Made by a program: the position numbers and the translations under genes. Below are positions 19,452 to 29,354 of a DNA stretch of 64,000 bases, in pieces; the first letter of the stretch is position 1, and every line of letters begins with the position of its first letter. Location: the NCBI RefSeq assembly GCF_019655855.1, contig NZ_BPFX01000007.1, positions 1 through 64,000 of the forward strand. Direction: 5' to 3'. The notes below the pieces were generated by a model. That model had not been told where the DNA came from. It searched no databases and was given only the letters and a program-made list of their open reading frames with translations. Source of the DNA: Pseudomonas paralcaligenes (lineage in GTDB: Bacteria; Pseudomonadota; Gammaproteobacteria; Pseudomonadales; Pseudomonadaceae).

Positions 19452-19869
19452 GATCCACGTCCGCCTCGCCCACTGGCAGAAGGACAATGCCGACCTGCGG
19501 CGCATCCGCGAGGCGGTATTCATTGCGGAACAGGCGGTACCCGCCGAACTCGAATGGGATGACGAGGACATCGAGGCCGTGCATTTCCTCGCCTGCGAGG
19601 GCGACTACCCGATCGGCACCGCGCGCCTGCTAGCGGACGGCCAGATCGGCCGGGTCTCGGTGCTCAAGGACTGGCGCGGCCTCAAGGTCGGCGAAGCGCT
19701 GATGCGCGCCGCCATCGAGGCCGCCGAACAGCGTGGCCAGCGCGAGCAGAAGCTCAGCGCCCAGGTGCATGCCGCCGCGTTCTACGAGCGCCTGGGCTTC
19801 TGCATCGAGGGTGACGAGTACCTCGAGGCGGGCATTCCCCACGTACTGATGGTGCGCCATAGCGACTAG
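19444..19869 (+). CDS. GNAT family N-acetyltransferase
   Basis: A 141-residue acetyltransferase of the GNAT fold (ElaA/YjcF-like). The acetyl-CoA binding region is GRVSVLKDWRGLKVGEALM (about 63-81), where R-G-x-K-V-G stands in for the usual R/Q-x-x-G-x-G/A. The C-terminal YERLGFCIEGDEYLEAGIPH is typical. The start at 19444 overlaps the end of roxA. The acceptor substrate is unknown. Confidence 0.85.
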   Translation: MSEIHVRLAHWQKDNADLRRIREAVFIAEQAVPAELEWDDEDIEAVHFLACEGDYPIGTARLLADGQIGRVSVLKDWRGLKVGEALMRAAIEAAEQRGQREQKLSAQVHAAAFYERLGFCIEGDEYLEAGIPHVLMVRHSD

Positions 19870-19878
19870 GACGGCAGC

Positions 19879-20511
19879 ATGAGCGAAGAAAACGCCCCGA
19901 ACGACCAGAACGAGCCCGAACTGCCGGCCATCGATTTCCAGTCGCCGGGGCGTTTTTCCGTGCACAACCCGGACACCTTTCCAGCGCTGACCACGGAGAC
20001 GCGGGAACCGGCGCCCTTTCAGCTGGGCCAGCATCCCGATCTCGAGCGCTTCAGCCGCCCGGAGCAGGCCCAGGCCCATGCGCTGGCCCTGCTGCAACAG
20101 GCGCGCCTCAGCCTAAGCCTCTACAGCCCGGATCTGGAATCCTGGCTGTACAGCCACAGCAGCGTGCAGGAGGCCTGTACCCGCTTCCTGCTGGCCAGCC
20201 CGAAGAATCGCCTGCGCATCCTGGTGCGTGACGTCGGCAAGCCGGTCAGGCAGGGCCACCGCCTGCTCAACCTGGCGCGGCGCATCACCAGCAACCTGCA
20301 TATCCGCAGGATCAATCCAGATCACCCCAGCGACGAAAGCGCCTTCCTGCTCGCCGACAGCTATGGCCTGCTGCTGCGCGAGACGCCCGAGCAATATGCC
20401 GGCTACGCCCTCTACAACGACCCCGGCCGCGTGCGCCAGCGCCAGGCGCAGTTCGACCAGGCCTGGGACATCAGCGTTCTCGACCCCGACCTGCGGAGCT
20501 TCCTGCTATGA
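19879..20511 (+). CDS. Uncharacterised protein with degenerate PLD-like fold
   Basis: A 210-residue cytoplasmic protein conserved at this locus in pseudomonads (PA2632 type). It may correspond to a domain listed as DUF7931. The segment from about 55 on (ARLSLSLYSPDLESWLY ... FLLASPKNRLRILVRDV) is reminiscent of phospholipase D-like domains, but no HxKxxxxD motif is present, so it should not be catalytic as a PLD. The first 40 residues are acidic and probably disordered. It overlaps the next gene by four bases (ATGA). Confidence 0.6.
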   Translation: MSEENAPNDQNEPELPAIDFQSPGRFSVHNPDTFPALTTETREPAPFQLGQHPDLERFSRPEQAQAHALALLQQARLSLSLYSPDLESWLYSHSSVQEACTRFLLASPKNRLRILVRDVGKPVRQGHRLLNLARRITSNLHIRRINPDHPSDESAFLLADSYGLLLRETPEQYAGYALYNDPGRVRQRQAQFDQAWDISVLDPDLRSFLL

Positions 20512-21317
20512 CCCTGCGTGCCTGCCTGCTCGCCCTGTCGCTCGGCCTCAGCCTGCCGCTGCAGGCCGCCACCGAGCTGATCCAGCTCAACTACCGCACC
20601 GCCGAAGACGTGCTGCCGGTGGTGCAGTCGACACTGGACGGCCAGGGCAAGGTCAGCCCTTACGGCAACCAGTTGGTGATCAACGCCTCGCCGGAGAAGA
20701 TCCAGGAAGTACGCGACCTGCTGCAGCAGCTGGACACCGCGCCGCGGCGCCTGCTGATCAGCGTCGACACCAGCGAAAGCAGCTTCCAGGACCGCGACGG
20801 CTATCGCGTGGACGGCAGCGCCAGCGCGGGCGATGTCGAGGTGATCGCCGGGCGCGGCGAAGTGCGCGGCCGCGACCAGGTGCGCATCATCCGCCGCTCC
20901 ACCGACAGCCGCAGCGGCGGCACCCAGCAGGTGCAGGCCACCGAGGGCTACCCCGCACTGATTCAGGTCGGCCAGAGCGTGCCGCTGACCACCACCAGCG
21001 TCGGCCCCTACGGCCAGGTCTACCAGAACACCCAGTACCGCAACGTCAACCAGGGCTTCTACGTCACCGCCAGCATCACCGGCAACATGGTCCACGTCAG
21101 CATCAGCAGCAATAACGACCGGGTGAACCAGCACCGGCAGGGCGTGATCGACACCCAGAGCACCGATACCCGGGTCAGCGGCCGGCTGGGCGAGTGGATT
21201 CCCCTGGGCGGCGTCAGCGGCGAGAGCCGCGGCGAGGACTCGGCCTTCCTGCGCCAGCAGTCCACCCGCGGCGCCAACGACATGAGCATGCGCATCCGCG
21301 TGGAAGCCCTCGACTGA
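20508..21317 (+). CDS. Exported protein with secretin N-terminal (STN/NolW-like) domain
   Basis: A 269-residue protein with a signal peptide (MTLRACLLALSLGLSLPLQA). Residues about 21-85 (LIQLNYRTAEDVLPVVQSTL ... ITIN-like GNQLVINASPEKIQEVRDLLQQLD) form the N1-type ring-building domain found in secretins. The rest has a glycine- and serine-rich segment and a beta-rich C-terminal part, but the pore-forming secretin domain is missing at this length. It may be a periplasmic or outer-membrane accessory. It is coupled to the upstream gene by a 4-base overlap; no secretion operon is nearby. Confidence 0.7.
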   Translation: MTLRACLLALSLGLSLPLQAATELIQLNYRTAEDVLPVVQSTLDGQGKVSPYGNQLVINASPEKIQEVRDLLQQLDTAPRRLLISVDTSESSFQDRDGYRVDGSASAGDVEVIAGRGEVRGRDQVRIIRRSTDSRSGGTQQVQATEGYPALIQVGQSVPLTTTSVGPYGQVYQNTQYRNVNQGFYVTASITGNMVHVSISSNNDRVNQHRQGVIDTQSTDTRVSGRLGEWIPLGGVSGESRGEDSAFLRQQSTRGANDMSMRIRVEALD

Positions 21318-21334
21318 GGTCCGCCGCGCGACCA

Positions 21335-21360
21335 TGTAGTCGCACGAAGAAAGCACTACA
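21335..21360. promoter_or_regulatory. RccR-like operator upstream of aceA
   Basis: TGTAGT-N14-ACTACA followed by AAAT. It has the same half-sites, spacing and trailing bases as the long operator upstream of icd (11971-11996). It ends seven bases before a TTGACT -35-like element, a position suited to repression or activation of aceA. Confidence 0.65.
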
Positions 21361-21366
21361 AAATCG

Positions 21367-21396
21367 TTGACTAATCTCCGCCCGAAGGCGCATCAT
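21367..21396 (+). promoter_or_regulatory. Putative aceA promoter
   Basis: TTGACT and CATCAT are separated by 18 bases. The -35 is a 5/6 match and the -10 a 4/6 match to the sigma-70 consensus. Its place right beside the operator supports it. Confidence 0.4.
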
Positions 21397-21796
21397 GGCG
21401 CCGCTCCCGCTAGCCAGGGGCTCTGTTGCAGAGCCTCCAGACCGATCCCGTAACACCATTCGGGGCGGTCCGTGTTCTAACAGCCCACAAGGCGTTTCGA
21501 CGAGGTTGCGACTGGAACGAAAGTTGTCCTGAGGGACGGGGAAGCCTAAGCGTTATCAGCCAGACCGCCTGACCAGAACCTGCATCGCCCAACGGTATCC
21601 ACGAGCCGGCAAGCCGCAAATCCTGTTCTTCCGGACTGTCTTGTTTCGTCCTCTCCTCCCCCTCCGCTGCGCTCTCGTCCCCGTCAATATCTCGAAGTCC
21701 GCCAGGTGTCGCCCGCAACACTGCAAGCTTTGTTTGCACGTTGGTTTTGGGTGGGAAGTCGGTGCTCAACCAAACTCATACTTTGAAGGATTGACC

Positions 21797-23392
21797 ATGT
21801 CAGCTTATCAAAACGACATCAAAGCCGTTGCCGCTCTGAAAGAAGCCGCAGGCAGCAGCTGGAGCGCGATCAACCCTGAGTCCGTCGCTCGCATGCGCGC
21901 TCAGAACCGCTTCAAGACCGGTCTGGAAATCGCCCAGTACACCGCTGACATCATGCGCAAAGACATGGCCGAGTACGACGCCGACTCGTCCAAGTACACC
22001 CAGTCCCTGGGCTGCTGGCACGGCTTCATCGGTCAGCAGAAGCTGATCGCCATCAAGAAGCACTTGAAGACCACCGACAAGCGCTACCTCTACCTGTCCG
22101 GCTGGATGGTTGCTGCTCTGCGCTCCGACTTCGGCCCGCTGCCGGACCAGTCGATGCACGAGAAGACCGCCGTCTCCGACCTGATCGAAGAGCTGTACAC
22201 CTTCCTGCGCCAGGCCGACTCCCGCGAGCTGGATCTGCTGTTCACCGCCCTGGACGCCGCTCGCGAAGCTGGCGACAACGCCAAGGCCGCTGAAATCCAG
22301 TCGCAGATTGATAACTTCGAAACCCACATCGTCCCGATCATCGCCGACATCGACGCCGGTTTCGGCAACCCGGAAGCCACCTACCTGCTGGCCAAGCGCA
22401 TGATCGAAGCAGGCGCCTGCTGCATCCAGATCGAGAACCAGGTTTCCGACGAGAAGCAGTGCGGCCACCAGGACGGTAAAGTGACCGTTCCCCACGCCGA
22501 CTTCCTGGCCAAGATCGCCGCTGTTCGCTACGCCTTCCTGGAACTGGGCATCGACAACGGCGTGATCGTCGCTCGTACCGACTCCCTGGGCGCCGGCCTG
22601 ACCAAGCAGATCGCCGTGACCAAAGAGCCGGGCGACCTGGGCGACCAGTACAACGCCTTCCTGGATTGCGAAGAAGTTTCCGCTGCCGACCTGGGCAACG
22701 GCGACGTCGTGATCAACCGTGGCGGCAAGCTGCTGCGTCCGAAGCGTCTGCCGTCCAACCTGTTCCAGTTCCGCGCCGGCACCGGCGAAGCTCGTTGCGT
22801 CCTGGACTGCATCACCTCGCTGCAGAACGGCGCCGACCTGCTGTGGATCGAAACCGAGAAGCCGCACGTTGGCCAGATCAAAGGCATGGTTGACGAGATC
22901 CGCAAAGTGATCCCGAACGCCAAGCTGGTCTACAACAACAGCCCGTCCTTCAACTGGACCCTGAACTTCCGTCAGCAAGTGTTCGACGCTTTCGCTGCCG
23001 AAGGCAAAGATGTCTCCGCCTACGACCGCGCCAAGCTGATGAGCGTCGACTACGACGAGACCGAACTGGCCCAGGTTGCCGACGAGAAGATCCGTACCTT
23101 CCAGCGCGACGGCTCGGCCCACGCCGGCATCTTCCACCACCTGATCACCCTGCCGACCTACCACACCGCCGCTCTGTCGACCGACAACCTGGCCAAAGGC
23201 TACTTCGCCGACCAAGGCATGCTGGCCTACGTGAAAGGCGTTCAGCGTCAGGAACTGCGTCAGGGCATCGCCTGCGTCAAGCACCAGAACATGGCTGGTT
23301 CCGACATCGGCGACAACCACAAAGAGTACTTCGCTGGCGAAGCTGCTCTGAAAGCCAGCGGTAAAGACAACACCATGAACCAGTTCCACTAA
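21797..23392 (+). CDS. aceA: Isocitrate lyase AceA
   Basis: A 531-residue isocitrate lyase of the long Pseudomonas type. It splits isocitrate to glyoxylate and succinate, the first step of the glyoxylate shunt used on acetate and fatty acids. The catalytic cysteine is Cys222 in EKQCGHQDGK, with the metal-binding region IIADIDAGFGN upstream. The start is the ATG at 21797 (MSAYQNDIKAV), shortly after an AAGGA. Codon choice is strongly biased (highly expressed type). It competes with Icd for isocitrate; both carry related upstream operators. Confidence 0.97.
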   Translation: MSAYQNDIKAVAALKEAAGSSWSAINPESVARMRAQNRFKTGLEIAQYTADIMRKDMAEYDADSSKYTQSLGCWHGFIGQQKLIAIKKHLKTTDKRYLYLSGWMVAALRSDFGPLPDQSMHEKTAVSDLIEELYTFLRQADSRELDLLFTALDAAREAGDNAKAAEIQSQIDNFETHIVPIIADIDAGFGNPEATYLLAKRMIEAGACCIQIENQVSDEKQCGHQDGKVTVPHADFLAKIAAVRYAFLELGIDNGVIVARTDSLGAGLTKQIAVTKEPGDLGDQYNAFLDCEEVSAADLGNGDVVINRGGKLLRPKRLPSNLFQFRAGTGEARCVLDCITSLQNGADLLWIETEKPHVGQIKGMVDEIRKVIPNAKLVYNNSPSFNWTLNFRQQVFDAFAAEGKDVSAYDRAKLMSVDYDETELAQVADEKIRTFQRDGSAHAGIFHHLITLPTYHTAALSTDNLAKGYFADQGMLAYVKGVQRQELRQGIACVKHQNMAGSDIGDNHKEYFAGEAALKASGKDNTMNQFH

Positions 23393-23433
23393 CAGGAACC
23401 GGCTCTGCGGCCTGGCCGCAGGTGTTATCAGGG

Positions 23434-23470
23434 GAAGCCCCGGCAGCGATGCCGGGGCTTCTTTGTTTCC
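23434..23470 (+). terminator. Rho-independent terminator of aceA
   Basis: An 11-base perfect stem (GAAGCCCCGGC and complement) with a 6-base loop is followed by TTTGTTT, about 40 bases past the aceA stop. Confidence 0.9.
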
Positions 23471-23530
23471 GCCTCTTGCAAGACCGTGCTGCGCTGGCGT
23501 AACAAGAGCGCTTCCCGCCCGGAAGCGATC

Positions 23531-24142
23531 ATGCGCAACCTCCTGCTCACCTGCCTGCTCTGCCTCGCCTGCCACGGCGCCGTCGCCAGCGACCTGCGGC
23601 AGCTGCTGCCCGGTGCGGCGGATCACATCCTCGATCAACTGCGCGGCGAGCGGCACCGGCACTTCGCCGTGGTGGATTACGCCCGCCACTCCAGCCAGCC
23701 CCGATTCCTGCTGTTCGAGCACAGCACCCTGCGCCTGCTGGGCAGCTATCGCGTGTCCCACGGCAGCGGCTCCGACCCCGACCACGATGGGTTCGCCGAC
23801 ACCTTCTCCGATATCGAGGGCAGCCACGCCAGTTCGCTCGGTGTGTTCCGTACCGGCTCCGTCTATGTCAGCGACGAACCCGGCCACGGACTGTCCATGC
23901 GCCTGCAGGGCCTGAGCGAAAGCAATGCCAATGCCGAGCGACGGGCCATCGTCGTGCATGCCCGCGACTACATGGAGGAAGACTTCGTCCGCCGGCATGG
24001 CGTGGCGGGACGCAGCCACGGCTGCCTGGTCCTGGCGAACGCCGACCGCGACAAGGCCATCGCCGCGCTGAGTGGCGGCGCTTTGATATTCGCCATCGAC
24101 AGCCGAGCCGGTTTACCGGGCCATATCGGCCAGCGCAAATAG
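23531..24142 (+). CDS. Exported L,D-transpeptidase-like catalytic domain protein
   Basis: A 203-residue protein with a signal peptide (MRNLLLTCLLCLACHGAVAS). The conserved H143ARDY and R161-S-H-G-C165 residues match the murein L,D-transpeptidase catalytic-domain (YkuD-like) family, in which the cysteine of SHGC is the nucleophile. Members form or trim meso-Dap cross-links or lipoprotein links in peptidoglycan. The ATG at 23531 is preferred because it opens the signal peptide; an in-frame upstream start lacks one. It is monocistronic between the aceA terminator and the nuo promoter region. Confidence 0.8.
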   Translation: MRNLLLTCLLCLACHGAVASDLRQLLPGAADHILDQLRGERHRHFAVVDYARHSSQPRFLLFEHSTLRLLGSYRVSHGSGSDPDHDGFADTFSDIEGSHASSLGVFRTGSVYVSDEPGHGLSMRLQGLSESNANAERRAIVVHARDYMEEDFVRRHGVAGRSHGCLVLANADRDKAIAALSGGALIFAIDSRAGLPGHIGQRK

Positions 24143-24331
24143 AAAACCGACTTTCAATCAATGCGCCCCATCATCTTTCAGGGCAGATAAATGCGACTCA
24201 CTGTAAACAATTACCGACAAACTCTTTCACAAAGGCGTCATTCACGGATGAAAAGAACCATAAGACCAAAGGAGTAAACTCCCGCGTAGCGCCCGCAGCA
24301 CGCGGCGCAGAAGGATTTTCGGAGAAAATGG

Positions 24332-24355
24332 CGGCGTCTCGCCGTTCATTTTTTT
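24332..24355 (+). terminator. Weak terminator upstream of nuo promoter
   Basis: The stem CGGCG-TCT-CGCCG is followed after TTCA by seven T. The stem is short (5 bp), so termination may be partial. Confidence 0.5.
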
Positions 24356-24366
24356 ATTCGGAAAAA

Positions 24367-24395
24367 TTTACTTACCACGTCAGGCACGCATAAAA
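24367..24395 (+). promoter_or_regulatory. Putative nuo operon promoter
   Basis: TTTACT, a 16-17 base spacer and CATAAAA, 87 bases before the nuoA ATG. It is the best sigma-70-like match in the AT-rich upstream region. No other promoter is obvious before the 13-gene operon. Confidence 0.45.
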
Positions 24396-24481
24396 TTGCC
24401 GCCACCAAATTGCAGGGCAGCCCTACCAGGTTGCTCTACCATTACTAGAAAAGCCGCCCCTTTACCCAAGGAGCACCGGCA

Positions 24482-24895
24482 ATGCCTGATGCGGTAACGA
24501 CCATGTCCCATAACTGGGCCTTCGCTGTATTCCTGCTCGGGGTCTTCGGACTCATCGCGTTCATGCTCGGCCTATCCAGCCTGCTCGGCAGCAAGGCCTG
24601 GGGACGCAGCAAGAACGATCCCTTCGAGTCGGGCATGCTGCCGGTCGGCAGTGCACGCCTTCGCCTTTCGGCAAAGTTCTATCTGGTCGCGATGCTCTTC
24701 GTGATCTTCGACGTTGAAGCCCTCTTTCTCTTCGCTTGGGCAGTCTCGGTACGCGAAAGCGGCTGGGCCGGTCTGATCGAAGCTACAGTTTTCATAGCAA
24801 TTCTGTTGGCTGGTCTTGTCTATCTTTGGCGTATCGGCGCGCTCGACTGGGCACCCGAAGGCCGTCGCAATCGGCAGGCGAAGCTAAAACAATGA
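24482..24895 (+). CDS. nuoA: NADH-quinone oxidoreductase subunit A
   Basis: A 137-residue membrane subunit of complex I, with three hydrophobic helices (about 12-35, 66-90 and 97-117). The long first loop contains [36 protein letters not shown], the conserved loop of NuoA/ND3. AAGGAG lies upstream of the ATG. First gene of the nuoA-N operon, encoding the proton-pumping NADH:ubiquinone oxidoreductase. Confidence 0.96.
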   Translation: MPDAVTTMSHNWAFAVFLLGVFGLIAFMLGLSSLLGSKAWGRSKNDPFESGMLPVGSARLRLSAKFYLVAMLFVIFDVEALFLFAWAVSVRESGWAGLIEATVFIAILLAGLVYLWRIGALDWAPEGRRNRQAKLKQ

Positions 24896-24905
24896 GGCTT
24901 TGGCG

Positions 24906-25583
24906 ATGCAATACAAACTTACTCGGATCGATCCGGATGCTCCGAACGAGCAATATCCGATCGGCGAGCGGGAGACCGTAGCCGATCCACTTCTGGAAGA
25001 TCAGGTCCACAAGAACATCTTCATGGGCAAGCTCGAAGATGTTCTCAGCGGTGCGGTGAACTGGGGTCGCAAGAACTCCCTGTGGCCGTACAACTTCGGC
25101 CTGTCCTGCTGCTACGTGGAAATGACCACGGCCTTCACCGCCCCGCACGACATCGCCCGCTTCGGTGCCGAAGTCATCCGTGCGTCACCGCGCCAGGCCG
25201 ACTTCATGGTCATCGCCGGCACCTGCTTCATCAAGATGGCGCCCGTCATCCAGCGCCTCTACGAGCAGATGCTGGAGCCCAAGTGGGTGATCTCCATGGG
25301 TTCGTGCGCGAATTCCGGCGGCATGTACGACATCTACTCGGTGGTCCAGGGGGTCGACAAGTTCCTCCCCGTGGACGTCTACATCCCCGGCTGCCCGCCC
25401 CGCCCCGAGGCATTCCTGCAAGGCCTGATGCTGCTGCAGGAATCCATCGGCCAGGAGCGCCGTCCGCTTTCCTGGGTCGTCGGCGATCAAGGCATCTACC
25501 GTGCCGAAATGCCGTCGCAGAAGGAACAGCGCCGCGAGCAGCGTATCGCTGTGACCAACCTGCGCAGCCCAGACGAAGTGTGA
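24906..25583 (+). CDS. nuoB: NADH-quinone oxidoreductase subunit B
   Basis: A 225-residue peripheral subunit that holds iron-sulfur cluster N2, the last electron carrier before quinone. Cluster ligands are in GLSCCYVEM, the later GTC of [10 protein letters not shown], and GCPPRPEA. The ATG at 24906 ([11 protein letters not shown]) is the start used in other pseudomonads; the TTG two codons earlier is not needed. It begins ten bases after nuoA. Confidence 0.96.
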   Translation: MQYKLTRIDPDAPNEQYPIGERETVADPLLEDQVHKNIFMGKLEDVLSGAVNWGRKNSLWPYNFGLSCCYVEMTTAFTAPHDIARFGAEVIRASPRQADFMVIAGTCFIKMAPVIQRLYEQMLEPKWVISMGSCANSGGMYDIYSVVQGVDKFLPVDVYIPGCPPRPEAFLQGLMLLQESIGQERRPLSWVVGDQGIYRAEMPSQKEQRREQRIAVTNLRSPDEV

Positions 25584-25638
25584 GCCGGCCCTTGCGCCCG
25601 CTCACTGACGCCGCACACCGCCGATAGCGACCGAGACC

Positions 25639-27420
25639 ATGACTGCAGACAGCATTCTGTCCGTTCCACCCTACAAGGCCGACGACCAGGACGTGGTGGT
25701 CGAACTGAACTCCCGTTTCGGTGCCGAGACCTTTACCGTCCAGAGCACCCGCACCGGCATGCCGGTGCTGTGGGTCGCCCGCGATCAGCTGATCAACGTG
25801 CTGACCTTCCTGCGCAACCTGCCGCGCCCCTACGTCATGCTGTACGACCTGCATGGCGTCGACGAGCGCCTGCGCACCCAGCGCCGCGGCCTGCCGGGCG
25901 CCGACTTCACCGTGTTCTACCACCTGCTGTCGGTCGAGCGTAACAGCGACATCATGATCAAGGTCGCGCTCAAGGAAGGCGATCTCAACGTCCCCACCGT
26001 CACCGGCATCTGGCCCAACGCCAACTGGTACGAGCGCGAGGTCTGGGACCTGTACGGCATCACTTTCCAGGGTCACCCGCACCTGACCCGCATCATGATG
26101 CCGCCGACGTGGGAAGGTCACCCGCTGCGCAAGGACTACCCGGCGCGCGCCACCGAATTCGATCCGTTCAGCCTGACCCTGGCCAAGCAGCAGCTGGAAG
26201 AAGAAGCCGCGCGCTTCAGGCCGGAAGACTGGGGCATGAAGCGCCAGGGCGAGCACGAGGACTACATGTTCCTCAACCTCGGCCCGAACCACCCGTCCGC
26301 CCACGGCGCGTTCCGCATCATCCTGCAGCTGGACGGCGAAGAGATCATCGACTGCGTCCCGGACATCGGCTACCACCACCGTGGCGCCGAGAAGATGGCC
26401 GAGCGCCAGTCCTGGCACAGCTTCATTCCCTATACCGACCGTATCGACTACCTCGGCGGGGTGATGAACAACCTGCCCTACGTACTCTCGGTCGAGAAGC
26501 TGGCCGGCATCAAGGTACCGGACCGCGTCGACTTCATCCGCGTGATGCTGGCCGAGTTCTTCCGCATCACCAGCCACCTGCTGTTCCTGGGCACCTATAT
26601 CCAGGACGTCGGTGCCATGACTCCGGTGTTCTTCACCTTCACTGACCGCCAGCGCGCCTACAAGGTGATCGAGGCCATCACCGGTTTCCGCCTGCACCCA
26701 GCCTGGTACCGCATCGGCGGCGTCGCCCACGACCTGCCGCGCGGCTGGGACAAGCTGGTCAAGGAATTCGTCGACTGGCTGCCCAAGCGCCTCGACGAGT
26801 ACACCAAGGCCGCCCTGCAGAACAGCATCCTCAAGGGCCGCACCATCGGCGTCGCCCAGTACAACACCAAAGAAGCGCTGGAATGGGGCGTCACCGGCGC
26901 CGGCCTGCGCTCCACCGGCCTGGACTTCGACCTGCGCAAGGCGCGCCCGTACTCCGGCTACCAGCACTTCGACTTCGAAGTGCCGCTGGCCCACAACGGC
27001 GACGCCTACGACCGCTGCATGGTCCGCGTCGAGGAGATGCGCCAGAGCATCCGCATCATCGACCAGTGCCTGCGCAACATGCCCGAAGGCCCGTACAAGG
27101 CGGACCACCCGCTGACCACGCCGCCGCCGAAGGAACGCACCCTGCAGCACATCGAGACCCTGATCACCCACTTCCTGCAAGTCTCGTGGGGCCCGGTGAT
27201 GCCGGCCAACGAGAGCTTCCAGATGATCGAGGCGACCAAGGGCATCAACAGCTACTACCTGACCAGCGACGGCAGCACCATGAGCTACCGCACGCGCATC
27301 CGGACGCCCAGCTTCCCGCACCTGCAGCAGATCCCTTCGGTGATCCGCGGCAGCATGATCGCGGACCTGATCGCCTACCTGGGCAGCATCGATTTCGTTA
27401 TGGCCGACGTGGACCGCTAA
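25639..27420 (+). CDS. nuoC: NADH-quinone oxidoreductase fused subunit C/D
   Basis: A 593-residue fusion of NuoC (about 1-185, ending near [15 protein letters not shown]) and NuoD (about 205-593, from [19 protein letters not shown]). NuoD forms part of the quinone pocket with NuoB. The NuoCD fusion is usual in gammaproteobacteria such as E. coli and Pseudomonas. It carries no iron-sulfur cluster. nuoE starts two bases after its stop. Confidence 0.96.
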   Translation: MTADSILSVPPYKADDQDVVVELNSRFGAETFTVQSTRTGMPVLWVARDQLINVLTFLRNLPRPYVMLYDLHGVDERLRTQRRGLPGADFTVFYHLLSVERNSDIMIKVALKEGDLNVPTVTGIWPNANWYEREVWDLYGITFQGHPHLTRIMMPPTWEGHPLRKDYPARATEFDPFSLTLAKQQLEEEAARFRPEDWGMKRQGEHEDYMFLNLGPNHPSAHGAFRIILQLDGEEIIDCVPDIGYHHRGAEKMAERQSWHSFIPYTDRIDYLGGVMNNLPYVLSVEKLAGIKVPDRVDFIRVMLAEFFRITSHLLFLGTYIQDVGAMTPVFFTFTDRQRAYKVIEAITGFRLHPAWYRIGGVAHDLPRGWDKLVKEFVDWLPKRLDEYTKAALQNSILKGRTIGVAQYNTKEALEWGVTGAGLRSTGLDFDLRKARPYSGYQHFDFEVPLAHNGDAYDRCMVRVEEMRQSIRIIDQCLRNMPEGPYKADHPLTTPPPKERTLQHIETLITHFLQVSWGPVMPANESFQMIEATKGINSYYLTSDGSTMSYRTRIRTPSFPHLQQIPSVIRGSMIADLIAYLGSIDFVMADVDR

Positions 27421-27422
27421 CC

Positions 27423-27935
27423 ATGAGCCAAGCAGCAGACTCTCAGAACATGATCCAGACCGACCGCTTCGAGCTCAGCCAGGCCGAGTACGACGCCATC
27501 GAGCATGAGATGCACCACTACGAGGACCCGCGCGCGGCGTCCATCGAGGCGCTGAAGATCGTGCAGAAGCAGCGTGGCTGGGTGCCGGACGGCGCCATCT
27601 ATGCCATCGCCGACATCCTCGGCATCCCGGCCAGCGACGTCGAGGGTGTGGCCACCTTCTATAGTCAGATCTTCCGCGTACCGGTGGGCCGCCACATCAT
27701 CCGCGTGTGCGACAGCATGACCTGCTTCGTCGGTGGCCACGAGAACGTGCTGGGCAGCATCAAGGACCAGCTCGGCATCGTCCCCGGCCAGACCACCGCC
27801 GACGGCCGTTTCACCCTGCTGCCGGTGTGCTGCCTGGGCAACTGCGACAAGGCCCCGGCCGTGATGATCGACGACGACACCTTCGGCGGCGTCAGCGCCG
27901 ACAACGTCGCCAAGCTGCTGGAGCCCTACGCATGA
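27423..27935 (+). CDS. nuoE: NADH-quinone oxidoreductase subunit E
   Basis: A 170-residue thioredoxin-fold subunit carrying the 2Fe-2S cluster N1a. The ligands are in CDSMTCF and [10 protein letters not shown]. The ATG at 27423 gives a short polar leader before [10 protein letters not shown]; a start at that second methionine is possible. Its stop overlaps the nuoF start (ATGA). Confidence 0.95.
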   Translation: MSQAADSQNMIQTDRFELSQAEYDAIEHEMHHYEDPRAASIEALKIVQKQRGWVPDGAIYAIADILGIPASDVEGVATFYSQIFRVPVGRHIIRVCDSMTCFVGGHENVLGSIKDQLGIVPGQTTADGRFTLLPVCCLGNCDKAPAVMIDDDTFGGVSADNVAKLLEPYA

Positions 27936-29287
27936 ACGCCAAGACGCTGACTTCCATCGGCCCGGCCAACCGCATCGCCCGCAGCGAAGAGACCCACCCG
28001 CTGACCTGGCGCCTGCGCGACGACGCCCAGCCGGTGTGGCTCGAGGAATACCAGGCGAAGAACGGCTACGCCGCCGCGCGCAAGGCCCTGGCCGAAATGG
28101 CCCAGGCCGACATCGTGCAGACGGTCAAGGACTCCGGCCTCAAGGGCCGCGGCGGTGCGGGCTTCCCCACCGGCGTGAAGTGGGGCCTGATGCCGGCCGA
28201 CGAATCCATGAACATCCGCTACCTGCTGTGCAACGCGGACGAAATGGAGCCGAACACCTGGAAGGACCGCATGCTCATGGAGCAACTGCCGCACCTGCTG
28301 GTGGAAGGCATGCTGATCTCCGCGCGCGCGCTCAAGGCCTACCGCGGCTACATCTTCCTGCGCGGCGAATACGTCGACGCGGCCGCCAACCTCAACCGCG
28401 CCATCGCCGAGGCCAAGGCCGCCGGCCTGCTGGGCAAGAACATCCTCGGCAGCGGCTTCGACTTCGAGCTGTTCGTCCACACCGGCGCCGGTCGCTACAT
28501 CTGCGGCGAAGAAACCGCGCTGATCAACTCCCTGGAAGGCCGCCGCGCCAACCCGCGCTCCAAGCCGCCCTTCCCCGCCGCCGTCGGCGTGTGGGGCAAG
28601 CCGACCTGCGTGAACAACGTCGAGACCCTGTGCAACGTGCCGGCGATCGTCGCCAACGGCGTGGACTGGTACAAGACCCTGGCCCGCCCGGGCAGCGAAG
28701 ACATGGGCACCAAGCTCATGGGCTTCTCCGGCAAGGTGAAGAACCCCGGCCTGTGGGAACTGCCTTTCGGCCTCCCGGCCCGCGAGCTGTTCGAGGACTA
28801 CGCCGGCGGCATGCGCGACGGCTACACGCTGAAATGCTGGCAGCCCGGCGGCGCCGGTACCGGCTTCCTGCTGCCCGAGCACCTGGACGCTGCGATGTTC
28901 GCCGGCGGCATCGCCAAGGTCGGCACCCGCATGGGCACCGGCCTGGCCCTGGCCGTGGACGACTCGGTCAACATGGTTTCGCTGCTGCGCAACATGGAAG
29001 AGTTCTTCGCCCGCGAGTCGTGCGGCTGGTGCACGCCCTGCCGTGACGGCCTGCCGTGGAGCGTGAAGATCCTCCGCGCCCTGGAACGCAAGCAAGGCAC
29101 CCGGCAGGACATCGACACCCTGCTCGGCCTGGTCAATTTCCTCGGCCCCGGCAAGACCTTCTGCGCCCACGCACCGGGTGCCGTCGAGCCGCTGGGCAGC
29201 GCGATCAAGTATTTCCGTCCGGAGTTCGAGGCTGGCGTGGCCAGCACGGCCGCTCCGGCACCGTCGGCGCAGTTCGCGCCGGCCTGA
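27932..29287 (+). CDS. nuoF: NADH-quinone oxidoreductase subunit F
   Basis: A 451-residue subunit that binds NADH and FMN and starts electron transfer. The glycine-rich nucleotide motif is [16 protein letters not shown], with a second at [21 protein letters not shown]. The 4Fe-4S (N3) ligands are in [12 protein letters not shown] and the later TFCAHAPGA. It overlaps nuoE by four bases. Confidence 0.96.
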   Translation: MNAKTLTSIGPANRIARSEETHPLTWRLRDDAQPVWLEEYQAKNGYAAARKALAEMAQADIVQTVKDSGLKGRGGAGFPTGVKWGLMPADESMNIRYLLCNADEMEPNTWKDRMLMEQLPHLLVEGMLISARALKAYRGYIFLRGEYVDAAANLNRAIAEAKAAGLLGKNILGSGFDFELFVHTGAGRYICGEETALINSLEGRRANPRSKPPFPAAVGVWGKPTCVNNVETLCNVPAIVANGVDWYKTLARPGSEDMGTKLMGFSGKVKNPGLWELPFGLPARELFEDYAGGMRDGYTLKCWQPGGAGTGFLLPEHLDAAMFAGGIAKVGTRMGTGLALAVDDSVNMVSLLRNMEEFFARESCGWCTPCRDGLPWSVKILRALERKQGTRQDIDTLLGLVNFLGPGKTFCAHAPGAVEPLGSAIKYFRPEFEAGVASTAAPAPSAQFAPA

Positions 29288-29340
29288 AGCATTGGCGTCG
29301 TGGCCGAGGCCGCGATGCAACCGTGATTCCATTAGCCAAG

Positions 29341-29354
29341 CCCGCTTCGGCGGG
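29341..29354 (+). other. UUCG tetraloop hairpin between nuoF and nuoG
   Basis: CCCGC-TTCG-GCGGG, preceded by AAG and followed by TAAGAAG, in the 85-base nuoF-nuoG gap. There is no T-run. It may set relative expression or act as an mRNA processing or stability point within the operon. Confidence 0.55.

Larger units (their letters stand above)
21318..21796. other. Long aceA upstream region/leader
   Basis: 479 bases without a convincing gene. The left end holds the RccR-like operator and a promoter-like pair. If transcription begins near 21403 the mRNA leader would be almost 400 bases, long for a bacterial enzyme gene. An imperfect hairpin (GACCGATCCCG/CGGGGCGGTC) lies near 21449-21481. No recognised riboswitch class could be fitted convincingly. 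Confidence 0.6.
24143..24481. other. Region upstream of nuoA
   Basis: 339 bases without a gene and clearly more AT-rich than the surroundings. It contains a short hairpin followed by a T-run (24332-24355), which may end the transpeptidase transcript, and then a promoter-like pair (24367-24395). Confidence 0.7.

Noticed and set aside
21540-21600. Cobalamin riboswitch-like pieces (GGGGAAGCC and AGCCAGACCGCCTGACC, resembling a B12 box) in the aceA leader
   Set aside because: The B12-box match is partial and the 5' core and GCCACTGT segment are missing; aceA is not a known cobalamin-regulated gene. A covariance-model search would settle it.
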